From: Mycobacterium sp.
GTDB lineage: Bacteria; Actinomycetota; Actinomycetes; Mycobacteriales; Mycobacteriaceae
Direction of reading: 5' to 3'
Length of the DNA: 38,091 nucleotides
Assembly (NCBI GenBank): GCA_023264765.1
Contig: JAHFVC010000017.1
Location: forward strand, 1 to 38,091
The notes under the pieces were generated by a model. That model had not been told where the DNA came from, ran no database searches, and saw nothing but the letters and a program-made list of their open reading frames with translations. Below, piece by piece: positions 28,790 to 35,707 of the stretch. Within the stretch, counting starts at the first letter, position 1. Each line of letters begins with the position of its first letter. The position numbers and the translations under genes are program-made.

Positions 28790-29533
28790 GTGTACCGAGT
28801 GTTTGAGGCGCTTGACGAACTCAGTGCAATTGTCGAGGAAGCACGCGGCGTGCCGATGACGGCCGGTTGCATGGTGCCCCGAGGCGATGTCCTGGAACTG
28901 CTCGACGACATCAAGGACGCCATCCCTGGCGAGCTCGACGACGCACAGGATGTGCTCGACGCGCGCGACGGCATGCTCGACGAGGCGCGCCAGCACGCCG
29001 ATTCGACGGTGTCTTCGGCCAACGCCGAGGCCGACTCCCTGCTCAACCACGCCCGCAGCGAAGCCGACCGGATGGTGTCCGAGGCCAAGGCCGCAGCCGA
29101 CCGGATGGTGCACGAGGCGCGGGCGCACGCCGAGCGCACGGTGGCCGAGGCGCGCGAAGAGGCCGCGCGGATCAATGCCGCGGCCAAGCGCGAATACGAG
29201 GCCAGCACCGGCCGGGCCAAGTCCGAGGCGGACCGGCTGATCGAGAACGGCAACATCTCCTACGAGAAGGCCGTGCAGGAAGGCATCAAGGAGCAGCAGC
29301 GGCTGGTCTCGCAGACCGAGATCGTCCAGACCGCCACCGCCGAGGCCACCCGCCTGGTGGACTCGGCGCACGCCGAAGCGGACCGGCTGCGCGGCGAATG
29401 CGACATCTACGTCGACAGCAAGCTGGCCGAGTTCGAGGACTACCTCAACGGCACCCTGCGCTCGGTGAGCCGCGGCCGGCACCAGCTGCGGACCGCCGCG
29501 GGCACCCACGACTACGTGACGCGCTCGGCTTAG
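28790..29533 (+). CDS. sepIVA: Septation protein SepIVA (DivIVA-domain coiled coil)
   Basis: 247-residue cytosolic coiled-coil protein needed for division and polar/septal cell-envelope assembly in mycobacteria. MYRVFEALDELSAIVEEARG at the N-terminus and the repeated Ala/Glu/Arg-rich heptads (about 60-215; HARSEADRM, HAEADRLRG and similar units) identify it with Rv2927c; GRHQLRTAAGTHDY is the conserved C-terminus. The GTG at 28790 is set by GGAGGG seven bases upstream. It has its own leader and a strong terminator, so it is probably transcribed alone. Phosphorylation and arginine methylation have been reported for the M. smegmatis protein. Confidence 0.94.
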   Translation: MYRVFEALDELSAIVEEARGVPMTAGCMVPRGDVLELLDDIKDAIPGELDDAQDVLDARDGMLDEARQHADSTVSSANAEADSLLNHARSEADRMVSEAKAAADRMVHEARAHAERTVAEAREEAARINAAAKREYEASTGRAKSEADRLIENGNISYEKAVQEGIKEQQRLVSQTEIVQTATAEATRLVDSAHAEADRLRGECDIYVDSKLAEFEDYLNGTLRSVSRGRHQLRTAAGTHDYVTRSA

Positions 29534-29544
29534 CGAGCTCGTTT

Positions 29545-29595
29545 CCGACGAAATGGTCGCTCCCGCACGCCGGGGGCGACCATTTCGTCGGTTTT
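29545..29595 (+). terminator. sepIVA terminator
   Basis: A perfect 16-bp stem (arms 29545-29560 and 29576-29591) with a 15-base, partly paired GC-rich loop is followed by TTTT. It starts 12 bases after the sepIVA stop and also separates the convergent monooxygenase operon. Confidence 0.88.
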
Positions 29596-29611
29596 CAGGC
29601 CCGCGCGACGC

Positions 29612-30814
29612 TCACAGCTGGCCGTGCCGGGGTGGTTTCGTTCCCGACAGCGTGTAGCGCCCGATGTGCTGCACCTTCCAGCGCGTCGCATCGTGCAGCG
29701 TGTGGGTGCGGGCGTCACGCCAGTACCGCGACAGATTCGCCGCGCCCGAGGCGCTGCGCGTACCGCCCAGTTCGAACAACGTGCTCGACGCCTCCAACGA
29801 CGCGCGCGTGGCGGCCACCTTGGCGACCGCCACCGCGATCGAGGCCTCGGCGGCGCTGTCCGCGTTCAGATCTGAGGTGGCGGCATCGACCGCCCGGCCG
29901 GCCTCGGCCAGCAGGGCCTGCGCTGCGCGGACCGTCACGGTGAGGTTCCCCGCGACCTGAATCAGCGTCGGATCCTCGACGGCCGCCGATGCGTCGGACT
30001 CGAAGTGAGGTCGCGCCTTGGCGGCCTGCCGGATGCCCTCGGCCAGTGCGGCCGTGGCGATCCCGGTATCAAGGGCGGTGTGGAACAGCTGTGCCCGTGC
30101 GCCGTAGACGCTGGGCCGGGCGAAGATCGGCGTGAACGGCACCACGTGCGCGGCCGGCACCACGACATCATCGAGCGTCACGGTGCCCGACGCGGTGGTG
30201 CGCTGGCCCATGCCGTCCCAGTCGTCGACGACGGTCAGTCCCGGTGTCCCGGCCGCGACGAACGCCAGTGCTTTCGGGGTCGACGAGGTCGGCGTCTGTC
30301 CAGGCATCTCCGGCACCGATGCCCGCACGATCACCCAGTCGGCGAAAAGCGCACCGGTGGAATAGAACTTGCGCCCCGACAGCACGAAATCGCCGCCGTC
30401 TGCCTGCGCCAGGACGGTGGTGTCGACGTCGATGGGTCCCGAGCGTTCGGACTGGGCATTGGCGAACAGTGCGCCGCCGAGCACCAAGGAGTAGAAGAAC
30501 TCCTGCTGAGCCGAGCTGCCCTGCAGGCGCACTGCCTCCAGGAAGGTGTAGTGCGAATGCGGGATCTGGGCCAGCGAGGCGTCACCGTGGGCCAGCAGCC
30601 GGAACACCTCGGCGATCACCGAGGCCGGAGCGTCGATACCGCCGTGTTCGACGGGAACCGACAACGCAAGCAGTCCAGCCTCTTTGAGCGCGCGCACCTG
30701 ATCGCGAGGGAGGTCGCGGTCACTGTCGCGCTCGCTTGCGCCCTCGGCGAAGGATTCGGACAGCTTGGCCGCGACCGTCAGCGCATCGTCGGCATCGAGG
30801 ATGCGGACAGTCAC
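29612..30814 (-). CDS. SfnB/DszC-type flavin monooxygenase (acyl-CoA dehydrogenase fold)
   Basis: 400 residues with an acyl-CoA dehydrogenase fold: N-terminal helices to about 110, a central beta domain (LSGRKFYSTGALFADWVIVRA, GMGQRTTASGTVTLDDVVVP), and a C-terminal four-helix part ending in a SLEASSTLFELGGTRSAS segment. The usual catalytic Glu of acyl-CoA dehydrogenases is not evident, which fits the SfnB/DszC group that oxidises small sulfur compounds with reduced flavin. Its GTG start overlaps the stop of the SsuD-type gene by four bases, supporting a shared role in getting sulfur from sulfones or sulfonates. A separate flavin reductase would be needed; none is here. Confidence 0.82.
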   Translation of the reverse strand: MTVRILDADDALTVAAKLSESFAEGASERDSDRDLPRDQVRALKEAGLLALSVPVEHGGIDAPASVIAEVFRLLAHGDASLAQIPHSHYTFLEAVRLQGSSAQQEFFYSLVLGGALFANAQSERSGPIDVDTTVLAQADGGDFVLSGRKFYSTGALFADWVIVRASVPEMPGQTPTSSTPKALAFVAAGTPGLTVVDDWDGMGQRTTASGTVTLDDVVVPAAHVVPFTPIFARPSVYGARAQLFHTALDTGIATAALAEGIRQAAKARPHFESDASAAVEDPTLIQVAGNLTVTVRAAQALLAEAGRAVDAATSDLNADSAAEASIAVAVAKVAATRASLEASSTLFELGGTRSASGAANLSRYWRDARTHTLHDATRWKVQHIGRYTLSGTKPPRHGQL

Positions 30815-31980
30815 CGCGCCGAGCCCACGAACGGGATCGACACACTGGGGGCCTCCTCGGACCCGGCGTTGAACAGGCCGCGCTTGCGCAGGATCGGCAC
30901 CACACCCTCACCGAACCAGAACAGCTCCTCCAGATGCGGGTAGCCGGAGAAGATGAACTCGTCGATACCGATCTCGGCGTACTCCGCGATGCGGTCGGCC
31001 ACCTCGGTGTGGCTGCCGACCAGGGCGGTCCCGGCCCCGCCCCGCACCAGGCCCACGCCCGACCACAGGTTCGGCGCGATCTCCAGACTGCGGGCGTCGC
31101 TCCAGGAGCCGTCGGCCCGGTTGGCCTCGTGCAGGGCCAGCATCCGGCGCTGGCCTTCGGACTGGCTTCGGGCCAGCCCGGTCTGCGCTGCACGCACGGT
31201 GTCCTCGTCGAGGGCGGCGACCAACTTGTCGGCCTGCGCCCAGGCCTCTTCGGAGGTGTCGCGCGAGATGGTGTGCAGCCGGATCCCGAAGCGCAGCTTG
31301 CGGCCGGCGGCCTCGGCCTCGGAACGGATCCAGGCGATCTTCTCGGCGACCGCGGCGGGCGGCTCGCCCCAGGTCAGGTAGACATCCGAGTGCCGGGCCG
31401 CGACCGGGCCGGCGGCCTTGGAGCTGCCGCCGAAGTACAACGGCGGCACCGGATTCGGCGGGACCGCGAGGGCGGCCTGCTCCACCTTCACGTACTCGCC
31501 GTCGAGGCTGACGGTCTCGCCCGCGAACAGGCGGCGCACCACCTCGAGGAATTCGTCGGCGCGTGCGTAGCGGGCGTCCTTGTCCAGGTGGTCACCGAAC
31601 GAACGCTGTTCGTGTGCCTCGCCGCCGACGACCACATTGAGCAGAATGCGTCCCGGTGCGTGCCGGGCGAAGGTCGCGGCCATCTGCGCCGACAGGGTGG
31701 GGCTGACCAGGCCGGGCCGGAACGCCACCAGGAAGGCCAGCGACGTCGTCTCCCGTGCCAGCAGGGCGGCGGTGACGAACGCGTCCTCGCACCAGGCGCC
31801 CGTCGGGATGAGGGCGCCGGTGAAACCGAACCGCTCAGCGGCCCGCACGATCGATGCGAGGTAGTCGATGGTGGCCTCGCGGTCACCTCCCGCGGCACCC
31901 GCCGGCGTACCGTGGCCGCCGCCGACGATCAGGCGGCTGTCGCCGTAGGTGGGCAGGAACCAGTGCAGCTTCACAGTCAC
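30811..31980 (-). CDS. SsuD/SfnG-type FMNH2-dependent monooxygenase
   Basis: 389-residue luciferase-like (TIM-barrel) monooxygenase of the alkanesulfonate group, releasing sulfite from alkanesulfonates or acting on sulfones. Starts VTVKLHWFLPTYGDSR, typical of SsuD, and has the long FRPGLVSPTLSAQMAATF segment, GRILLNVVVGGEAHEQRSFGDH, and YLTWGEPPAAVAEKI. GTG 31980 was preferred to GTG 31974 because the family form is M-x-VKLHW; the open frame runs further upstream without support. The likely mRNA start is at this GTG. No sulfonate transporter is in the window. Substrate is an inference from family and from its SfnB-like partner. Confidence 0.88.
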   Translation of the reverse strand: MTVKLHWFLPTYGDSRLIVGGGHGTPAGAAGGDREATIDYLASIVRAAERFGFTGALIPTGAWCEDAFVTAALLARETTSLAFLVAFRPGLVSPTLSAQMAATFARHAPGRILLNVVVGGEAHEQRSFGDHLDKDARYARADEFLEVVRRLFAGETVSLDGEYVKVEQAALAVPPNPVPPLYFGGSSKAAGPVAARHSDVYLTWGEPPAAVAEKIAWIRSEAEAAGRKLRFGIRLHTISRDTSEEAWAQADKLVAALDEDTVRAAQTGLARSQSEGQRRMLALHEANRADGSWSDARSLEIAPNLWSGVGLVRGGAGTALVGSHTEVADRIAEYAEIGIDEFIFSGYPHLEELFWFGEGVVPILRKRGLFNAGSEEAPSVSIPFVGSAR

Positions 31981-31986
31981 GGGTCG

Positions 31987-31992
31987 AGTATC
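31987..31992 (-). promoter_or_regulatory. Probable -10 element for the monooxygenase operon (leaderless)
   Basis: On the minus strand GATACT (31992-31987) ends six bases before the GTG at 31980, with no Shine-Dalgarno site. A clear -35 is not seen. Confidence 0.4.
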
Positions 31993-32040
31993 GGCGCTTC
32001 CCGGCACCGGTCGGGCCGCACGGCGTGAATACCGAGGGGC

Positions 32041-32121
32041 ATCACCGACCTCACCGGCCACAGCGGAGCCGCCGACTAAAAATCTCGGTGATCGTCTTTC
32101 GGCCCCGGTCGGCGGTGATCG
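32041..32121. repeat. Repeated CGGTGAT half-sites in the ssuD-like/yceD divergent region
   Basis: CGGTGATCG occurs directly repeated at 32086-32094 and 32113-32121, 27 bases apart, and its inverse ATCACCG at 32041-32047. They sit between two divergent promoters and could be sites for a sulfur-responsive regulator, but short repeats in this base composition may be chance. Confidence 0.3.
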
Positions 32122-32130
32122 GCACCAAAG

Positions 32131-32136
32131 TAGGAT
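32131..32136 (+). promoter_or_regulatory. Probable -10 element for yceD-rnc-mutM (leaderless)
   Basis: TAGGAT lies seven bases before the ATG at 32144 with no Shine-Dalgarno site between, so the operon transcript would begin at the start codon. Confidence 0.5.
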
Positions 32137-32143
32137 CAGCGCC

Positions 32144-32701
32144 ATGGCCGCCTCGAATCCCCTCGTCATCGACATCTCGCGGCTGGGGCGCCGCCCCGGC
32201 TCGATGATCACGGTGGCCGAGACGGTGCCCGCGCCGTTCCGGATCGGTCTGGACCTCATCCGCATCGAAACGGGCGCACCGATGGAACTGGACCTGACGC
32301 TGCAATCCGTCTCCGAAGGCGCGTTGGTGACGGGCACGGTGTCGGCACCCACCACCGGTGAATGCGTGCGCTGCCTGGAACCGGTGACCGGCCACGTGCG
32401 CATCGACCTCACCGAACTGTTCGCCTATCCCGGCAGCACCACCGAGGAGACCACCGAGGAGGACGAAGTCGGGCACGTCGTCGACGACCGGGTGGATCTC
32501 GAGCAGCCGATCCGGGACGCGGTCGGTCTGATGCTTCCGTTCTCTCCGCTCTGCCGAGAGGACTGCGCCGGACTCTGCCCGGACTGCGGCGTCGCCCTGG
32601 CCTCGGCCGAACCCGGCCACCAGCACGAGAAGCTGGATCCACGCTGGGCCAAGCTGGCCGCGCTCAAAAACGAGATCGAGGACCCCGGGGCGAAGGCGTG
32701 A
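32144..32701 (+). CDS. YceD/DUF177 family protein (Rv2926c-like)
   Basis: 185 residues. DUF177 proteins are linked to 23S rRNA processing and ribosome assembly in bacteria and plants. The Cys pattern is visible: GECVRCLEPV near 65, then a C-terminal LCREDCAGLCPDCG segment near 138-151, which looks metal-binding. An acidic stretch EETTEEDEVGHVVDD lies between. ATG 32144 was chosen because the conserved N-terminus (PLVIDISRLGRRPGSM) follows at once; the longer frame has no support. Its stop overlaps the rnc start by four bases, giving a YceD-RNase III pair that fits an rRNA-maturation role. In many bacteria rpmF follows yceD; here it does not. Confidence 0.88.
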   Translation: MAASNPLVIDISRLGRRPGSMITVAETVPAPFRIGLDLIRIETGAPMELDLTLQSVSEGALVTGTVSAPTTGECVRCLEPVTGHVRIDLTELFAYPGSTTEETTEEDEVGHVVDDRVDLEQPIRDAVGLMLPFSPLCREDCAGLCPDCGVALASAEPGHQHEKLDPRWAKLAALKNEIEDPGAKA

Positions 32702-33390
32702 CCGTCGACCGCACCAAGCTGCTCGGCTCGCTCGGTGTCGCGCTGTCCGACGATCTGCTCACCGTCGCACTGACCCACCGCAGTTACTCCTATGAGAACG
32801 GCGGTCTGCCCACCAACGAGCGCCTGGAATTCCTGGGTGACGCGGTGCTCGGGCTGACCATCACCGAGGAGCTCTATCACCGCCACCCCGACCGCGCCGA
32901 GGGCGACCTGGCCAAGTTGCGGGCCAGCATCGTGAACACCCAGGCGCTGGCCGATGTCGGCCGGGGGCTGGGGGAGCACGGGTTGGGCGCGTACCTGCTG
33001 CTGGGCAAGGGCGAGGAGAGCTCCGGGGGTGCGGACAAGTCCTCCATCCTCGCCGATGGCGTCGAATCCCTTTTGGGCGCAATCTATATCGAGCACGGCA
33101 ACATCGTGGCCAGGGACGTCATCCTGCGGCTGTTCGGCCGGCTGCTCGACACTGCGCCGACGTTGGGGGCCGGTCTGGACTGGAAGAGCAGCCTGCAGGA
33201 ACTGACGGTCGCCCGGGGGATGGGCGCCCCGTCATACGCCGTCACCTCCGAGGGGCCCGACCACGACAAGCAATTCACCGCCGTCGTCGTGGTCGCCGCC
33301 TCCGAGCACGGCAAGGGCGTGGGCCGGACCAAGAAAGAGGCGGAACTCAAGGCCGCAGCAGCGGCCTGGAATGCACTCAAGGATGCCTGA
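32698..33390 (+). CDS. rnc: Ribonuclease III
   Basis: 230-residue double-strand-specific endoribonuclease for rRNA precursor and mRNA processing. Signature [11 protein letters not shown] at 41-51 (E44, D48) plus D120 and E123 in [12 protein letters not shown] complete the metal site. A C-terminal dsRNA-binding domain (about 160-230) has [24 protein letters not shown] and a [18 protein letters not shown] helix. GTG 32698 overlaps the upstream stop (GTGA); the frame is open further upstream but only across yceD. The stop overlaps mutM by eight bases. Confidence 0.96.
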   Translation: MTVDRTKLLGSLGVALSDDLLTVALTHRSYSYENGGLPTNERLEFLGDAVLGLTITEELYHRHPDRAEGDLAKLRASIVNTQALADVGRGLGEHGLGAYLLLGKGEESSGGADKSSILADGVESLLGAIYIEHGNIVARDVILRLFGRLLDTAPTLGAGLDWKSSLQELTVARGMGAPSYAVTSEGPDHDKQFTAVVVVAASEHGKGVGRTKKEAELKAAAAAWNALKDA

Positions 33391-34252
33391 GCTCCCCGAG
33401 GTCGAGGTGGTGCGGCGCGGACTGGACGCCCACATCGTCGGCCGCCGCATCGCGCAGGTGCAGGTGCTGCATCCGCGGGCGGCGCGCCGTCACGACGGCG
33501 GACCCGCCGATCTGGCGGCCCGCCTGCGCGACACCACGATTGCAGGTACCGGCCGGCGCGGGAAATACCTGTGGCTCACGCTCGACAGCGGCGACGCACT
33601 GGTGGTGCATCTGGGTATGAGCGGGCAGATGCTGTTGGGGTACGGAAAGAGCCCTGCGCCCAACCCGTCGCATGTCCGGATCGCCGCGGTGCTCGACGAC
33701 GGCACCGAACTGAGCTTCGTCGATCAGCGCACCTTCGGGGGCTGGATGGTGACCGAGATGGTCGGACCAGATGAGCTGCCGCTGCCCGTCGCGCACATCG
33801 CGCGCGATCCACTGGATCCCGCCTTCGACCGCGACGGGGTGGTGACGGTGTTGCGGCGCAAGCACTCCGAGATCAAACGACAGCTGCTGGATCAGACGGT
33901 GGTGTCCGGTATCGGCAACATCTACGCCGACGAGGCATTGTGGCGGGCGCAGATCTACGGCGGCCGGTTGGCTTCGGGGTTGCCGCGCAAGCAACTCGCC
34001 GACCTGCTCGACGCGGCGGCCGAGGTGATGACTGCCGCCCTCGGACAGGGCGGCACGTCATTCGACTCGCTGTACGTCAACGTCAACGGCGAGTCGGGAT
34101 ACTTCGACCGGTCACTGGATGCCTACGGCCGGGTGGATCTGCCGTGCCGGCGCTGCGGTGCGGTGATGCGGCGGGAGAAGTTCATGAACCGCTCGTCGTT
34201 CTACTGCCCGAAATGCCAACCGCCGCCGCGGGTGCGGCGATCGGCCACCTGA
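33383..34252 (+). CDS. mutM: Formamidopyrimidine-DNA glycosylase
   Basis: 289-residue bifunctional glycosylase/AP lyase that removes 8-oxoguanine and formamidopyrimidines from DNA. The catalytic N-terminus [15 protein letters not shown] (P2, E3) is intact, with RRGKYLWL lysine near 57, HLGMSGQML, the helix-two-turn-helix [17 protein letters not shown] near 176, and a zinc finger with C-x2-C-x16-C-x2-C spacing (CRRCG and CPKC), including the R of [11 protein letters not shown] 33383 is fixed by P2-E3. It overlaps rnc by eight bases and abuts the convergent gene with no gap. With mutT1 it gives this window two anti-8-oxoG activities. Confidence 0.96.
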   Translation: MPELPEVEVVRRGLDAHIVGRRIAQVQVLHPRAARRHDGGPADLAARLRDTTIAGTGRRGKYLWLTLDSGDALVVHLGMSGQMLLGYGKSPAPNPSHVRIAAVLDDGTELSFVDQRTFGGWMVTEMVGPDELPLPVAHIARDPLDPAFDRDGVVTVLRRKHSEIKRQLLDQTVVSGIGNIYADEALWRAQIYGGRLASGLPRKQLADLLDAAAEVMTAALGQGGTSFDSLYVNVNGESGYFDRSLDAYGRVDLPCRRCGAVMRREKFMNRSSFYCPKCQPPPRVRRSAT

Positions 34253-34906
34253 TTATTTCTTCGTGTTGAATTCCGTCGCCGCGGACATGCAGACCTTCCA
34301 CTCGCCGGATTCCTTACGGAAATAGGCGGTGTCGAAGGGGCCGCCGGCGTTCATATGGGCCGACGCCACCTCACCCTTCACCTTGATGTCGGTCGCGGTC
34401 ACCTCGGTCTTCGGCGCGCTGCTCGGCGCTTCGATGCCGCCCAGGATCTCGCCGAGTTGGCCCAGTGCACCGAACATCCCGGCTTCGGCCTTGCAGAAGT
34501 ACTGCGCCATGTCGGCGAATTTGCCGGTGCTGCCTGCCGCGTTGAAATCCTTGACCAGTTGCTGGATCTCGGATTCGTCCTTGGACACCGCGGGGGTGTC
34601 GTTCGCGCGGAACAGCAGGACCCCACCGATGACGAGGGCGATGACCACGACGACCGTGGCGATGCTGCCGCCGATCAGCCAGCCGCGATTGCGCTTGGGA
34701 GGCGGCGCCGGATACGGGTACTGATAGGGGTAACCCTGCTGGGGCGGATATCCGTACGGGGTAGGCGCCCCGTACTGAGGTGCCCCGTATTGCGGAGCGT
34801 CGTACTGCGGATGTGCGGGATACGGCACGGCGGGGGGTTGCTGCTGAGGGCCCCAGCCCGGCGGCCCCGGCTGCCATCCTGGTTCCGAAGGCGGGTAATA
34901 CGTCAC
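34253..34906 (-). CDS. Pro/Tyr/Gln-rich single-pass membrane protein
   Basis: 217 residues, function unknown. Residues 1-70 are low-complexity Pro/Tyr/Gln/Gly (YDAPQYGAPQYGAP, PYGYPPQQGYPYQYPYP), then KRNRG, a membrane segment at about 75-98 (WLIGGSIATVVVVIALVIGG), and an extracytoplasmic domain of about 115 residues with two cysteines (YFCKAEAG and KVCMSA) and an NTF2-like look (AHMNAGGPFDTAYFRKESGEWKVC). Many mycobacterial membrane proteins share this layout. I chose GTG 34906 (VTYYPPSEPGW) because AGGAG stands nine bases upstream and the N-terminus then starts with the Pro-rich part. No gap to mutM. Confidence 0.82.
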   Translation of the reverse strand: MTYYPPSEPGWQPGPPGWGPQQQPPAVPYPAHPQYDAPQYGAPQYGAPTPYGYPPQQGYPYQYPYPAPPPKRNRGWLIGGSIATVVVVIALVIGGVLLFRANDTPAVSKDESEIQQLVKDFNAAGSTGKFADMAQYFCKAEAGMFGALGQLGEILGGIEAPSSAPKTEVTATDIKVKGEVASAHMNAGGPFDTAYFRKESGEWKVCMSAATEFNTKK

Positions 34907-34983
34907 GGTGATTTGCTCCTGGAGGTGTTGCACCTCACCCTAACGCGGGGTAGGACCCGCAGCGGGGAACCGCACGCAGCGGG

Positions 34984-34989
34984 TAGTAA
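34984..34989 (+). promoter_or_regulatory. Probable -10 element for the OsmC-like gene (leaderless)
   Basis: TAGTAA (followed by T) lies seven bases before the ATG at 34997, and no Shine-Dalgarno site is present. Confidence 0.45.
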
Positions 34990-34996
34990 TGACGGC

Positions 34997-35413
34997 ATGA
35001 CAGAACTGTGGGTCGAGCGCACCGGAGTGCGCCGCTACACCGGTCACAGCTCCCGGGGCGCCGAGGTACTCGTCGGCTCCGAGGACGTCGACGGTGTGTT
35101 CACGCCGGGCGAGCTGATGAAGATCGCGCTCGCCGCGTGCAGTGGGATGAGCAGCGACCAGCCGCTGCGCCGCCGGCTCGGCGACGACTATGCCGCCACG
35201 TTGCGGGTGTCCGGGGCCGCCGACCGCGAGCAGGAGCGCTACCCGCTGCTGGAGGAGAAGCTGGAGGTGGACCTGTCCGGCTTGACCGAGGACGAGGTCA
35301 AGCGACTGCTGGTGGTGGTGGAGCGGGCCATCGACCAGGTCTGCACCGTGGGGCGCACGCTGAAGTCGGGCACCGAGGTGAAGTTCGAGATCTCGCATGA
35401 GCGCCGAGCCTGA
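34997..35413 (+). CDS. OsmC-like peroxide-reducing family protein (Rv2923c-like)
   Basis: 138 residues. OsmC/Ohr proteins reduce organic peroxides through two cysteines; here C48 (LAACSGMSSDQPL) and C116 (DQVCTVGRTLKSG) are in place, with the LMKIALAAC helix. The rest is short and shared with the OsmC subgroup rather than Ohr. It could use lipid or other hydroperoxides; substrate is unknown. ATG 34997 has a -10 seven bases upstream. The stop overlaps the acylphosphatase gene by 17 bases. A much longer open frame begins in the opposing gene and is spurious. Confidence 0.88.
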   Translation: MTELWVERTGVRRYTGHSSRGAEVLVGSEDVDGVFTPGELMKIALAACSGMSSDQPLRRRLGDDYAATLRVSGAADREQERYPLLEEKLEVDLSGLTEDEVKRLLVVVERAIDQVCTVGRTLKSGTEVKFEISHERRA

Positions 35414-35681
35414 CGTCCGTCTGAACGCGTGGGTGCATGGGTACGTGCAGGGCGTCGGCTTCCGGTGGTGGACCCGGTCCCGGGCCCTTGAGCTGGGCCT
35501 GACGGGGTTCGCCTCCAATCGCCCGGACGGTCGCGTCTACGTCGTCGCGCAGGGTCCGCGGGCCGCCTGCGAGCGGCTGCTGGAGCTGCTGCGGGGTGGT
35601 GACACCCCGGGGACGGTCGACACCGTGGTCGCCGACTGGGCCGACGCGGGCGAGCAGATCCCGGGCTTCACCGAGCGTTAA
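35397..35681 (+). CDS. acyP: Acylphosphatase
   Basis: 94-residue enzyme that hydrolyses acyl phosphates such as acetyl phosphate or carbamoyl phosphate. Signature [11 protein letters not shown] (15-25) with catalytic R23, and [14 protein letters not shown] with N41, are complete. ATG 35397 lies inside the OsmC-like gene (17-base overlap), so the two are coupled. The order acyP-smc is conserved in mycobacteria. Confidence 0.95.
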   Translation: MSAEPDVRLNAWVHGYVQGVGFRWWTRSRALELGLTGFASNRPDGRVYVVAQGPRAACERLLELLRGGDTPGTVDTVVADWADAGEQIPGFTER

Positions 35682-35693
35682 CCGCCGCGACGG

Positions 35694-35699
35694 TAGGGT
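35694..35699 (+). promoter_or_regulatory. Probable -10 element for smc (leaderless)
   Basis: TAGGGT lies eight bases before the smc ATG at 35708, in the 26-base gap after acyP, with no Shine-Dalgarno site. Confidence 0.45.
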
Positions 35700-35707
35700 T
35701 ATCCGTC

